A stretch of DNA of 64,000 bases from assembly GCA_035048495.1 (NCBI GenBank), contig CM068543.1, positions 24,355,751-24,419,750 of the forward strand. Reading direction: 5' to 3'. Under the pieces are notes generated by a model. The model was not told the DNA's origin, made no database searches, and saw only the letters and a list, made by a program, of their open reading frames with translations. Source of the DNA: Euptelea pleiosperma (lineage: Eukaryota > Streptophyta > Magnoliopsida > Ranunculales > Eupteleaceae). Shown here in pieces: positions 21,541-33,921 of this stretch. How positions within the stretch are numbered: position 1 is the first letter of the stretch; each line of letters begins with the position of its first letter. Both the position numbers and the translations under genes were made by a program.

Positions 21541-21884
21541 TCACTTTTTGTTGGTCCCCTGATCCCAACCCATTGATTAAATTCACTTTTTTTTTTGTTT
21601 TGCACCGTCTGATATATAACCTAATAAGATTCCATTGGTCAGTTGGTGATGAGCTTGATCAATTGGATGCACCATTTACACTACACCCGCATTGCACCGT
21701 GTGAGTTAACTATGAGATCATGTAGGAAAGAAATAACAAAAACTAACATTTGACATTTCTTTGGTAACTAGAGTCAATTAATCCAAGCTAAACCTAAGAT
21801 GATTCAATGGCTGACGCTTTTTTCTGAGAATGGTTTCCTCATCATAGAAACTATCCTCACAAAAATCAGCTATCTTGAAAGGCT

Positions 21885-22221
21885 CAGGCTCCGGTTACAA
21901 GACACAATATGAGCCACGTGGCACACTCTTATTTGACTCGCACCATATGGATGTTTGGCCAATTCCTAAATGGACTTACAAACCAAAAATCAGCCTGATT
22001 AGTGATTTATAGGCATTGGGTTGGACTTGTTTTCATGAGTTTATCTCAACTGTGGGAATTTGAGCAGTATTTGAGATACAAAGATCGAAACACCTAGAAA
22101 TTACTAACCATGCTGATTTTTGGTTTGTAGGTCCACCTAGGGATTGGCCAAACATCCATACAGTCAAAGTCCTCTAAGAGTGTGCCACATGGCTCATTTT
22201 GTGTCCTGTAATCGGAGCCTG
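21885..22221. mobile_element. Foldback MITE (same superfamily as 2066-2471)
   Basis: Left arm CAGGCTCCGGTTACAAGACA, right arm the inverse ending CGGAGCCTG. The arms run about 150 bp and share the GAGCCACGTGGCACACTCTTA and ATGTTTGGCCAATTCC blocks with the other foldbacks. Confidence 0.8.
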
Positions 22222-22269
22222 TCATTTTAGGGCGGTAATTCGAGTCTGACCCCTCTTGAAACTTCTAAC

Positions 22270-22459
22270 GGAGAAAATTTTTGAAGCGGCGGGATGAAGC
22301 AGCATCAATCATGCGCCTATGATTGCACTCCACATATACCCATGGTTACTTTTTAAAAAGTTTTTTTAAACCAAATCCTAAACCCAGGTATATGTGGCGC
22401 GCAATCATTGGGCGCATGATCGTTGTCTCAAAAATCCCGCCACTTCAAAAAATTTCTCC
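22270..22459. mobile_element. MITE, stand-alone copy of the family in introns A and B
   Basis: Inverted ends GGAGAAAATTTTTGAAGCGG and CCACTTCAAAAAATTTCTCC. The interior arms TGATTGCACTCCACATATAC and ATATGTGGCGCGCAATCATT pair. 190 bp, non-coding. Confidence 0.75.
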
Positions 22460-22634
22460 TTGTAACCTAATCAAAAGTGTAAAAGTTAACGGTCATGATA
22501 TGAATAAAGGCTAGAATTGTCAAAATGGAATGCATTTTGGCGATATCATACGCACAAAAAATCAGCCCTTGACACATCTCCAGAGGCCCCACATAAGCGT
22601 GTCCAGATAACGCGCGTCAAATTAATCTCAGTTT

Positions 22635-22790
22635 GGGGTAGTACTCTCAATTAGGAATAAGGAAGGGTCTTACCATGAGATCCTCCTAAGTATCAAGGCG
22701 TTTTTAGTTGTGGGGGTAGTACTCTCAATTAGGAATAAGAAAGGGTCTTACCATGAGATCCTCCTAAGTATCAAGGCCATTCGTATATAG
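22635..22790. repeat. tandem duplication, 78-bp period, two copies
   Basis: GGGGTAGTACTCTCAATTAG starts at 22635 and again at 22713. The two ~68-bp units differ at one position, so the duplication is recent. Confidence 0.85.
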
Positions 22791-22799
22791 TTGTGGAAG

Positions 22800-24002
22800 T
22801 ATCTACCCTGAGACGACATGTATTTTTTTCCAGGATTTGGTGTTTGGTTTTGAGAAACTTTTGGGATAGATTAGGTGGTCGTCTCAATAGTCTGATTTAT
22901 CTTGTTTTGTCTATTTTCCTCTTGTACTTCTGAGATCATCTCAATCTCCTTTTATTAATATTAGCTTGGACTTATGTCAAGAGTTGGCACATAAGGCTTG
23001 GCTAGTTCGTCGAGGGGACGGAGCGGCCTGTTACAAAAACATGGCAATTTTCCCTACCCTAATGGGCAAAGCAACTTCAAAATAATAATAATCTCAGTTT
23101 GGATTCTCCCATGCGAAATTCCCAAAGGAGGAGGATTTATACTCTCCCTCAACTCTAAAGTGCTCAAAATGTTAAGTTCATGGTTTGTATGAGGAAGTAA
23201 TTGAAAGAGGTTATTCTAATAGTTCGTGGTTTGTCGATCTACATACTAGAGTGTTTCCTACCAGTTTTCTTATATTGTTTCTCACCCATTTCTTTTAACA
23301 TTTCCCATTTTGTTTTCCTCACTATTTTGTTTTTCTCTTTTCTACACTAGTTCCCCTCTGACAGCTATGAGCTAAGCATTGTAGGGGGCTTGATCGCATC
23401 ATTTAGTCATTCTTTGTGAGAAGCCTAAACCCTGAAATATTGACCATTGATTATCATATGAATTTATTCAAATAAAAAGAAAAATTTTAAGTAGGTTTCA
23501 AATTAGAGGGTTTATATATTAAAACATTTGCTTACCCTTGGATAGATCAAAAAAGAAGGCAACAAACAACAAAGGAGTCCAAAATCGAACTATTCAATTA
23601 GGAGCCTACTAGGGTTGTCAACTTATATTATTTGAATATAAGTATATTCGAATTCGAATCCAAAAAGTATATCTGAATTTGATTCAAATTTCATTAGATA
23701 TTCTGAACCAATATTCGAATCCTCTGAGAAAAATCCCAGTACGTATCTATACGATGCTAAGCTAAAAGATGGTAAATAAGTTATTCAAAAATTAAATAAT
23801 CTAAATAATTAACCTAAACACCTTTTACTGGTCTAGTCTAGGGCACTAAATCGCATGCAAAACTATCCTAATTAAATATGAGTGATTTTGTCATAGTGAT
23901 CATCTCAACCGACTCAGATTTAATATATTTAAGATATATATATTATTTTTTATTCATTTGATTTAATCTAGACAATATAAGGTGTAGAAAATAAATATGT
24001 GA
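22800..24002. other. no gene recognised
   Basis: AT-rich sequence with a T/C-rich stretch around 22890-22970 that resembles the 3' tail region of plant LINEs (uncertain), and an AATTCGAATCC-rich hAT-MITE-like patch at 23610-23740. No supported open frame. Confidence 0.4.
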
Positions 24003-24769
24003 TTTTACGTAGAAACCCATAACTAGAAAAACTATGGGACCAAGTCCAAAGTACCCATGCAACAACGTTCAACACAGTTGTTCCACACTCAAATTACTCA
24101 AGCCAATTGTTGTTGCATCCACGATTTCTTATCCACTCACCACATATGAGTCCATGGGCACCTTCTATGTAGGATCAAGATCAAATGAACACGATTCAAT
24201 ATAGCCCCCAAATCCCCACCGCCAAAACAAAAGCTAAGAAGCTTGGGGTGATTAAAGAACTCTTTCTCTCTCTCAGAACTATTATGAACCATTGTGTTCT
24301 TTGAGAGTGATCTCAAGCTTAGAAGAAGAAAGTCAAGCTAAACATGACGTAATCAGATAAAGAGATCGAACTAGGGTTTGAAAGCTTCCCTTGGAGTTCT
24401 TGATGGCTCTTGGTATTCTAAGAGTTTTCTTAGAGTAAAAAAACCTTCGGATTTCGTCCTTAGCACCCCATATATAATATGGACAAGCAAGAGTCCATAT
24501 TAGAAGGTAGTTAGGTGCTAGTCGGAGTTCTCACTAAAAAAGAATTTTTGTCTTGATGTCGATCGATCCATCGGATGTGTCTGTCCTATCGATCGGAGGA
24601 AAAAATATAGATCCGAAACAGAACAACTTTTTATTCTTCAATCGATCAGATGTGACTCCCCGATTGGTTAGATGTAACCATTCAAAAAAACCAGAGAACA
24701 TGATTTTGACTGTTTATTCTCCGATCAATCGTATGTAACCAACGATCGATCCATAATATCAACTTTACA
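24003..24769 (-). repeat. probable 3' LTR of copia-5 (Sirevirus-like)
   Basis: Right end ...ACTTTACA followed by TCTCCCCTTT, which reads as a polypurine tract on the minus strand. The segment holds ATCGATCGATC-type motifs (24557-24595, 24640-24660, 24720-24752). The left border is approximate. Confidence 0.45.
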
Positions 24770-24899
24770 ATCTCCCCTTTAGCAATTCTGCGATAAAACA
24801 AACATGAAGAAAAATAAATACTAACCACGTACAAAATACAATACCCTCCTTTATTGAGTCTCAGCCTGGCAATTTGGTCTGTCGGGCCGGGCATAGCTA

Positions 24900-25020
24900 C
24901 AATGCTGGGTCAGGTTGAGATCGAAGTACTAGGCCTAGGCCCGGCCCAAGTCTCGTAGGGGCCAACCTCGGGCCGGCTTGGTCGGGTTGGGCCTCAGTCC
25001 GGTCAGGCTTGGTCGATTAA
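24900..25020. repeat. GGCCCGGCC-rich MITE-like patch
   Basis: GTCGGGCCGGGC and GGCCTAGGCCCGGCCC motifs occur in mixed orientation, typical of short hAT-like MITEs in plants. No borders or TSD found. Confidence 0.3.
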
Positions 25021-26059
25021 AAAAATGAAAAAAATGTAAAAAGTCAGCCATTTTCAGGTCAAGCCAAGCTTCAAAGTGGTGGGAATGGAACCAGCCCGTG
25101 GATCACATCAAACCGGTCTAACCGTGGGCCAAAATTATAGGCCGACATGAGTCACTCGCACTAACTCAAAATAAAGACACATGCAATTGAAGAAGTTATG
25201 AAGTCTTTGGCAATCTGTTTTCTACATAACCATAAACAATACATACCAAGTAGTATTATCCAATGTAATATAATGAAATCAAAAGTAAATGTGCAGTTAA
25301 TGAAGTATGATATTCAATTCTATAATGCAGTGCCTAGTAACCAAAACTCTTCATTTTCTTACATATACATACCAACAAACTCTCTCCTTTGGTGGAAAAT
25401 CAAAGTTGCAATATTCCTAATGATCGAGAGAATTGCTAGTAGCATTCTTTATACAAAATGCTTTAGGTATGCCCCAAAACGAACCCCCAAAGTAGACTTG
25501 TACATGAGTTCATCCCCACTAAGTTACCGAGATGACAAAAAAGAACCCCCATCTAACTATATTCATCTCTGAAGGTAACTTGGAGGGAGGCTCCAAAACT
25601 TCATTTTATCTCATCTCATCTCAAAGCAATTGCAATTCCCCTTCTTCTACAATAAGGAGAGAAGGAATATCATTGTCTTTATTAAAGAGACACTAATTTT
25701 GAATTCAAAACTCAATCAAAACCCATTATTAATGAACCCCCTTCATTGACATTGTTCTGAACTAGTTTGAGCTCATAGCATCACAATTTTTATAATTAAG
25801 TAAATAAGGAACAATAATTGAACAAAACCAAAAAGGAAGATAAATACTCACTGAGTCTACATGCAAAGACTTAAGATGTATTGAATGAAATCCGAGATCC
25901 TTATTCCTATCATGAAGAGCATCTCTCATTCCACTAACAATAGGTTCAAATAGTCAATTGCATTGATGAACATGATGTATACTATGTCATTGATTGAGAA
26001 ACTACTGTAGAGTCAATGTAGTCTCTTAGATTTTGAATCATGGTTTAAAAAATAGCCGC

Positions 26060-26340
26060 TATAATATGATCCATCATCAATTTCTTTATTTTCTTCTATA
26101 GTAGTATCTTAGGATGAAACCTATCAGGCAAAGATCTTAAGATTTTTCCAATATTTTTTTAATCGGGAAGAGCTTCTCCAAGACGCCACATAGAGTTGAT
26201 GATGTCACTAAGTTTGTTCTAAAAATTAGTAAATGTTTCATAATCATCCATCCCAATCATTTCAAATCTAGTAGTAAGCATTTGAAGTTCTGAGAGTTTA
26301 GAAATAGAATTATTATCTTCTCTTATAGTTATATCAAGGG
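26060..26340 (-). pseudogene. copia-5 gag (UBN2) remnant
   Basis: The minus strand reads LSELQMLTTRFEMIGMDDYE, then KLSDIINSMWRLGEALPD and GKILRSLPDRFHPKI, a classic UBN2 gag signature of copia elements. Stops fall within it (after TFTNF, after LPD and after the last segment). Upstream lies a degenerate tRNA-primer site (TTGATATCAAAGTC, about 26386-26399) and the LTR start at 26400. The rest of pol is missing or unrecognisable in 24780-25900. Confidence 0.8.
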
Positions 26341-26399
26341 AATATGATCACACTTAGGTAGTTAAACCTTTTGTATAAGTGTTAGACTTTGATATCAAT

Positions 26400-27380
26400 T
26401 GAAGTTCCCTTGGTATTGATACGAAAAGACTTAGAGGGATGGGTGAATAGGTCTATTTTAAAATTAATACTAAGTTGATTACTAAGATGCAATAATAATC
26501 TTAAAACAAGTATGGAATAAGAATCGACTTAAAGAAATATAGTGAGATAGAGACAATAAAACTACAAAACAAAGATATATAATAGTTCATTGTATAACAA
26601 TAATTTAAACAACCTTACAATGATGAATAGTGTCAATTGAAGGCAGAATGCGTGGATCGATGCGTGAGTAGACCAGTCGAGATTAGCAAGATCTGTCAAC
26701 CCATCATTCAATCGACTGGTGGAAACGCCAGTCAACCCGTCCCCCAATCAACCGATGGCAACGCTGGTCGACCCATCCTCCAATCGACTGGTGGCAACAC
26801 TGGTCGACCCTGACTGACAAAAGTTAACAAATGGGGACCACAAAAGCCAATAAATTCAGTTAACTAATAAGAGTCAAACAAGAGTCTTGATGAGGTTTAA
26901 TAGATCTAAGGCATACAAGGTAAATGATAATCTGATTGAGATTCTCATGACAAACTATCCAAATCTCAAACCCAAAAGATCATCCTGATAAAGAATGATA
27001 TCTAAAGTGCAACATAAGTTTGATTAGGATGAAGCCCAAAAGAACGAAGATCTAGTCCACCAAGTTTAGTCCAAGTTTGAGTCTGAGGCACCAAGTCCAT
27101 TCAGATAGGATCACAAGGATTAAAGAAATAAAATACCCAGGGATGTCTTGGAATTGATAACACAAGGATTATAACTTTACACGCCTTAGAAGCAACGAAC
27201 CCAAGGTGACGAAGTAAGCCACTAAGTCAATCAAACTATTCACAATGAGTCTATTTAAGGCCATATAAGGACTTATGTGAAAAATCCTGATTTTGTTTGT
27301 TAAATTCCATGACACATGTTTCGAGTTGTTATAGTATTCATTGTATTGTCCTGCTCCCATGAAAGATTAGTTGAAGAATT
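26400..27380 (-). repeat. probable 5' LTR of copia-5, with internal tandem repeats
   Basis: Read on the minus strand, the LTR ends CTATTCACCC...CCCTCTAAG ... GGAACTTCA just before the primer site, as in Sirevirus/Tork-type LTRs. At 26690-26815 three ~33-45 bp units share CAATCGACTGGTGG and CTGGTCGACCC. The right border is not resolved. Confidence 0.5.
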
Positions 27381-27775
27381 ATTACAGTTGTTGGGTTGGT
27401 GGTCAAGCATCTCGTCTACATAAGCTCGGAAGAATGTTAAATAGGAGTGTGGAGCTTGAGACTACCTAAGACTATGTGGATCACCTGATGGGCAGAGTGT
27501 GATGCTGTCAGAGGACCGGGCGATCGATATAGTGTTGGTCAATCGATGATCTTGGGCGATCGAACTAGGGTCAGGCGACTGACCTTGTTTGGGTCGCCCT
27601 AATGACATGACTTTTTGTTTGTCTGTCAGAGCCTGATCTTTTAGAGGTCGGGTGACCGAAGTCCCCTCTGTCGCCCCTGCCCTTTTTAGAGCGGGCGATC
27701 GACATGTCAGTCGACCGCACTTTTTTCCTATTTGGGCGAATTTCGACCGTTTTGAATAGTCTATTTAAGCAATAT

Positions 27776-30658
27776 TGAAAGTAGGGTTTTTCCGTCGTTG
27801 AAAGATCAACCCTAGAATCAATAATATTTATAAATTTGATCTGATTATCCTACAAAATTTAGAGTTGTACAGGGCTTCGTGTCGGATGTCGAATCCACAC
27901 TCGGGATTAGTCGGGTTAGCGCAAATGAGAACATAGAGTAATGAAATCTTGTTAGAAAATAATGGAGGGATGAGAATGGGGATTGATAATTAAGATTAAA
28001 ACATTATTTGTTGTGATTTTAGAGAGGGAAACTACCAAGAATTAGAAACAATCATATGCATCAAATATCCGAATTTAAACACTAAAATTCCAAAATGAAC
28101 CCAATTTTATTCCTTAAATCAAAGTACGAGCCTTACAAATTTTTAAGCAAAACATTATCAAAACAACCAACTTTAATTAGAAAGCACATAAACAAAAACT
28201 AAACTAGAGGGAGACATAAGAGAGATGAGAGAGAATCAAATCTAGAGAGAGAAAATATGAAAAGAGGGTTAAAATAAGTCCAAAGCCATTAAAAGAACTT
28301 GTGGAGGTGATGATCTCCAAGATTTAGGATTGACCAAGGGATGGGCCAATAGATCGACCAATGGAGGTGGCAATCTATGGGTCATAAAGTCTAACCGTGA
28401 TGACGAGGTCACCAAGTGGCTGTGGAGGTGCCAAGAGGATGGCTGTCCGTTGGATAGCATGGTGTGGAGGGCGGTGTTGCACACTAGCAGGCGGACGTGG
28501 TGAGATGAGCATGGTGGTGTTACCGACGACGGAGTGGGAGGCAGCAAGAGGACGGTGCTAGGTGTAGGTAAGAGGCCCTCATCCACATGGTCCTCTCTTC
28601 TTCTCTTTCCTCTTTTTTTTTTTCTTCTTTTTCTTTCTCTTTTTCTTTTTTTTTCTTTTATTTTGAGAGGGAGAGAAGACAGCAGTGTGGGAGGCGGCTT
28701 TGACGAGCTGGAGTTGCAGGTTGCAACTCCAGCAACTATTGGAGATGGAGAGGGCGCTGGTCTGTTGCAGCTTATGGAACATTGTTGAAGCGAGGTTCGG
28801 TGAAGAGGGAGGTGGACGACCCAGCTGGTGGTAGATCAAATGGATGAAGACGATCGGCCAAACGTTGCTGCAGGTGCTGGTCGGAGTTGCAGGTTCGGCC
28901 AGCAAGATGAAAATGCTTTAGAGAAGCTGCTGTAGGTGACGGTGAAGGAAGTAGTGTTGGTGGTGGTGTGCGGCGGCGGAACCAGCAGGTGGTGGCGGTA
29001 GCTATGGAGGATAGAACAGCTAGTGGAGGGTTGGGCGATCCAAAAGTGGAGGACCACTCTCCTTTCTTCTTCTCCTCCCTTCTTCACTTCTTTTTTTTTT
29101 CTTTTTTCGTTTCTGGTTTTGGGCAGCTAGGTGAAAGAGTGGATGGGAGAGAGATGAAACATGGAATGAATGGAGAGGGGGGGGGGTAGAAAGGGACAGT
29201 GAAGAAGGTACCAGTTTGGTGTTGTTGTTGTGGAAGATGGAGAACGTGGAGGGGAGAAATGAGGGGCGTGGTGGCTGTTGAAGAATAGCCACTGTGGAGA
29301 TCTCTTAGAGATGGAGGGTGTGGCTAGGAGATGGGAGAACGGCTTGGGATGCTAGGGCTTTCTCCTTTGAGAAAACATGGAGATGAGCGGTTGTTTTTGG
29401 GTTTTTTTTTTGTGTTGAGAGTGAATGAGAGGGGCGTGGAAGGGAGAGAGCCCCCCATGAGACCGTGGGTCTCTTTATATAGCTTTAGGGTTTTTTTCCT
29501 TTTCTTTTGTGAGAAAATCTCACATGCTTTGACCATTGTACCCTTAAGTCAATATTTCCTTGATCCTTGTACCCTTCCATCCAACTCTATGTGATCTGGG
29601 CCATCAATCCACTTATCACTAACCATTGGGCATCTTTTGTCATGGAACCAAGTCATCCAATGGTTTCAATCACCCACCATTGTCATCAGCCTACCATACT
29701 TGCTTCGGTCCGCCAATTTGCTATTTCTCTTTGCCAAAATAGCATCGCTTAGCCACTTTCATTAAGACGTGTTGATGCATCAATGTCTAGTCACTTTGGT
29801 CCAAACGTATCCCACATGTTGGTCCATGCATGGTCTGCATCCTTGGCCCAAATATATCTTTGGCTTGTTACCTTGGCCAACACACATGCTGTCCCCTTGG
29901 CTTTTTGGGTTTGTCATTGGGTTTTGGTCATTTCATCCCTGATCTTGAAGATTCTCCAGATAGGATTTCTCAGCTTCATCATACACTTGACGTGTTAAGT
30001 ATCTGCCCTCTTCCATCATGCTTGCTCTCTTTTGATAGACTTCCCTCATCTTATTTGTGGGTCCATTAACATGGTCTACTGGCTCATTTGCTCTCTTGGT
30101 TCTCGGTTTGGCAATGTGATTATTTGGCTCGACCTATACTTGGCCTGTATCTTCTTATCCTCAGTCCACTGGCTCTATATGCTTTGATTAAAGGCTCTGG
30201 CAGTCAGTTGTGGGTCCACAATCCATGAACTTGTCCAATTGGGTTTCTTGCGGTCATCGGATCAGTCGGCTTCTTGGTTCTTGGTCCGGTTCTGCGATCT
30301 TTTGGCCCAACCTATACTTGGCCCGTATTTTCTTATAGTAGCACACTGACTTTTTTGATACTCTAATATCGAGCTTCTGTGGTTGATCATGGGCCCACCA
30401 GTCTTGAGAATCGTCCGATCGGCTTTCCTGCAATAATAAAAAGAGCGTAATGAGATTTAGTCAAAACGACTTTATATCTAGACTTCTGAAAATGTGCTTA
30501 ATTCATGCAAATATACCATTTCGTCCAGAAAAATGTGTTCTACCCAATGAAAGCAACTCTTACATAGAAAAGTAGATAAATAGAGCAGTTTTACGTAGGA
30601 GAGTGTAATAACGCTTATAGGATAATAGTGGAAAATATACACTTTTAAGTGAATATAA
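27776..30658 (+). mobile_element. solo LTR B (2.9 kb), same family as A, C, D
   Basis: Starts TGAAAGTAGGG, ends AAGTGAATATAA (CA decayed to AA), with the TSD AATAT at 27771-27775 and 30659-30663. It carries the conserved GTGTCGGATGTCGAATCCAC block at about 27881. GA-rich first half, CT-rich runs in the middle. The many 80-110 codon open frames on both strands are low-complexity and are not genes. Confidence 0.9.
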
Positions 30659-31370
30659 AATATCGTAGGTGAATTTTCCAGGACAAAAATTCTGAGGAAA
30701 AGGCATACATTAATGTGAATTTTTGTACTTGGAGAAGTCATCATTGTTTGACCTAATCTCTGCACATCCGTTAATCGAGAACAAGTCTCTAGAGATTTGG
30801 TTGGTGCATTTGGAGCGATTTCTACAATACACTGCTAAGCAAAACGTGTCATCGAAATCACCACATCTCTTTGATCACACCATTGGATAAGCTTGCTCCA
30901 CAGCTTCAACACCTCTCTTCTCTTCATCTAGTGAGGTAAGTAGTTTGTTTGGTTTGCCTCCTCGAGGCACTGATTTAAATACATCACATCTATCTGCATT
31001 GGTCCGAGTGAATAAGGATTCACTTGTGACGTGAGTAAGTTGAGTAATTTCTCAACTAGTTGACCTTTGTTTCATCTAGGGTTATGTGTGCTTGTCAGTA
31101 ACGAAACTTTATGGTAGGAGACTTACCCCTCTTGTGTGTAGGTTAGTGGATTTCTAACCGTTTGATTATTCAATTGCTTAATAGTGTAATTCTTGATTGA
31201 ATAATATATTGGCTCATGTTTTGAGCCGTTGACGGTGGATGTATGTGTGCAAACACCGAACCACTATAAATCTTGTGTTATGGTTTGCATTGTGTCTATC
31301 TTGCTTGCTATATATATTCATGAGATTGGTTTACTCTATTACTATTCTGCGTGTTTATCTTTGAGAGTAC

Positions 31371-32979
31371 TGAAACAAGGTTTTTTCGGTCGTTGGACGA
31401 AAACCCTTGGCTCAACACATTTTTAATGATTTGGTTCACTTAAAAATCTGCAAAAATACAAACTTGTACAGTGGCATATTGGATGTCGAATCCGCACTCG
31501 GGTTAGAAAAGTAACATTAAAGAAAGCAAGTAAAGAAATGGTAGAGAGATGAGAATGGTGGAAAATGATTTTTAAAATATTTTTTTATAAGAGGGGAATT
31601 ACCTATAACATTAATAAAAGAAAATAAATATGTAATAACAGAAAATAAAATGCTAAAGTAAACTTCATTTATTAAAAAAAAATTGTAACTTACAATACTT
31701 GAATTAAAATTACTTAAACAAATAAAGCAAATAAAAACTTAATTAGAAAGCAATAAAAGAAGAGATTAGAGAGAGAAAGAGACAGAAAAAGGGAAGAGGA
31801 GAGCAAACCATTGTTTTTGGACCTGTAATGAGAAGAAGATGATGGAGCCGTTCGATGGAAAAGGGAAGATAGAGACGCTGATTTTTTTATTTTTATTTTT
31901 ATTTTACCTTTTTTTCTTTTGGTGCTAGGGGAGAAAATAAGAAAGAGATGGGAATTAGAAAGGGGGAGGGCTTCTTTTAGAAAACATGCTCCCTATTTAT
32001 AATAGGAACCGTGGGTTTCTATATGAGAAATCTACGGTTTCAAGTTTTTAGAAACTCCTATATTCTTATTTTCTAAAAACAAAACTTGCCCTTTTTTAAG
32101 AATCCCATGAAATCCCCTTTAATGTCACCTCATCCAAGAAATCTTTCATAAGTTTTGAAAATAAAATAAAAACTTTTCAAAACTTGATTTGCCTTTTTCT
32201 TTAAAGAACCTTTCCAATTTCATAAAAATAAGTCAATCTTTAATATGGGCCATCCATCTCTATAGAGGTCATGATCACATAAGTCAAGTCATGACCATAG
32301 GATCTAGAAGAAGAAAAAGATGACTGTCGGATTTTGAGATGAGTGATGATAGGATAGATGATCTACTGGCGATCAGACAGTAGACGTGGGTGGTGATGAT
32401 CAAATGGATCATTGGACGGAGGATATCGGCCAAGGCAGGCCGTAAAATCGAGTGATTGCGAAGGTAAAGATGATCGGATGATTCAGATTTGAGAGTAGAA
32501 AGAAAATGATGGTTTAGAGAGAGGAGAAAGAAAATATTATAAAATAAAGAAGAATTGCTTGTAGAGGGTCTTGAACCCTAGTCTTTGACTTAGTCTTCTG
32601 CATGCTTTACCAATTGAGCAAGTCCTCATCTTGTGTTAGTTGATAAGCTTTAATCTCCTTAGTCTCAGCCTATTGAATCTTGAGCTTTGGTCCTAGACTC
32701 TAGCAGTCAGTTGTGGGCCCGCATTCCATCAAAATTGTCTGATTGGTGTCTCTACGATAGAAAAAATACTTAATGAAACTTAATTAAAATGGCTTTACAT
32801 CTTGACTTCCAAAATGTGTTTAATTCATGTGAATAGTCGATTTTCATCTAAAGAATGTGTTATACGCAATAGAAGAAACTCTTATGTTGAAAAGTCAACG
32901 AAAAGAGAAGTTTTAAGTAAGAGAATGTGATACCGCAAAAAGGATAGTGGCTTAAAATAACCACTTTTGAGCGAAATCA
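31371..32979 (+). mobile_element. solo LTR C (1.6 kb), same family as A, B, D
   Basis: Starts TGAAACAAGG, ends GAGCGAAATCA, with a perfect TSD, AGTAC, at 31366-31370 and 32980-32984. Conserved block GGATGTCGAATCCGCACTCG at about 31480. Shorter than A and B through loss of the middle. Confidence 0.9.
32556..32628 (-). other. tRNA-like sequence inside solo LTR C
   Basis: Minus strand: TTGCTCAATTGGTAAAGC (A box, one mismatch to consensus), then AGGGTTCAAGACCCT (B box and closed T stem) at tRNA spacing. Acceptor-stem pairing is poor. Homologous to 20711-20780. Confidence 0.6.
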
Positions 32980-33084
32980 AGTACCACGAACTGGATAATT
33001 GAAATGACGTGTTTCTAATCCACAAATTATTTTTAAGAATTCGTACATTCTCCTATTCACCCCTTTAGGGCACTCATAGTAGTT

Positions 33085-33480
33085 AGAGGGGAATTTCATT
33101 ATGCTATTTACAAACATAGTGTAGAAATCTTGAGTCCACAAAACCAGAAGGCAGGCTCATATAAACATCTTTACTGAGACCCATGCAAGAAGGCATTGTA
33201 CATGTCCAATTGGCAAATAGACCATTGATGGGAGATAGCTAAAGACAACATAAGCTGTAAGGTGGCCAACTTGATGATAGGGTTAAAGTTTCACTAAAAT
33301 CAAGGTCCACTTTTGATGAAATCCTTTGGGTACAAGACGTGCCTTACATCTTTCAATGAAGCCATTTGACTTGCGCTTGATCCTAAAAACCCACTTACAA
33401 CCAAGAAGATTCATATTAGACAGGGGAAAATAAGTGACCAAGTGCCATTTTGGACTAGGGCATCAAATTCAACACCCATA
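33085..33480 (-). pseudogene. copia-2 reverse transcriptase N-terminal remnant
   Basis: The minus strand encodes a CKWVF/GF-type RT start and LP...GHVQCLLAW, a decayed QLDVxNAFLHG motif, with several stops. Sequence recognisable as copia-2 ends at about 33085, in the middle of RT. Confidence 0.7.
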
Positions 33481-33488
33481 GTTATACG

Positions 33489-33869
33489 TCACTGATCATC
33501 TTTACTGGCTTGGGTAAAGTAGGTTGGTTCCATAAGAGAGGCTCTATATCTGGCGAGAGGCAAGGTAGGTCTTGGGCTTGAATATCCCAAGTTTGGCTTG
33601 AATAAGTAGAGGTACGGTAAGTGGAGGATTGTAATGATGAAGTAGGTGATGTGGGTAAGGGTGGGTGATGACTCGGGAGAGGGAGAATTTGGTGTGGCAG
33701 GCACGTGTTGAGTGGTAGGAACCATGGGTGGTAGGTTCAGCTGAGTTGGTAGTGAATCCAGTGGCAAAGCACTCGATGAAAGCATTGGTGGGCCAAAAGG
33801 AACATGAGAGGAGGGCTTGCTAGGGGAAGGAGGTGTGGGAGGAAATGAGAAGGGAAATTTTTGATTCAT
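33489..33869 (-). pseudogene. copia-2 integrase-RT linker
   Basis: A 126-codon open frame, Pro/Ser-rich (PTPPSPSKPSSHVP), ending EPTYFTQASKDDQ, the segment that joins integrase to RT in many copia polyproteins. It lies in sequence between integrase (33922-34365) and RT (33085-33480). Its stop breaks the polyprotein. Confidence 0.7.
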
Positions 33870-33921
33870 TGAAGTTCAAATGACAGGAAGTGTAGACACG
33901 ACCAGTGGGAATATGAAGGCA

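Larger units (their letters stand above)
27389..33076 (+). repeat. Sirevirus-like LTR split by solo LTRs B and C (approximate)
   Basis: Outside the two solo LTRs, about 1.2 kb reads as one plus-strand LTR. GCGATCGA-type motifs lie at 27520-27710, then TTCATCTAGGGTTATGTGTG (31069), and the end signature CTCCTATTCACCCCTTTAGG at 33050-33070. Neither the internal region nor a TSD is seen. Start and end are tentative. Confidence 0.4.

Noticed and set aside
25198..25572. 124-codon plus-strand frame
   Set aside because: AT-rich, opposite in sense to the surrounding copia-5 remnant, with no recognisable motif or splice context.
24003..27380. Treating 24003-24769 and 26400-27380 as a proven LTR pair
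   Set aside because: I could not align them convincingly; polarity and primer/polypurine signals agree, but they may come from different elements.
28269..29292. Several 80-110 codon frames on both strands, some Pro/Ser-rich or Lys-rich
   Set aside because: They lie in GA- and CT-rich tracts of solo LTR B, overlap each other in opposite strands and have no family signature.
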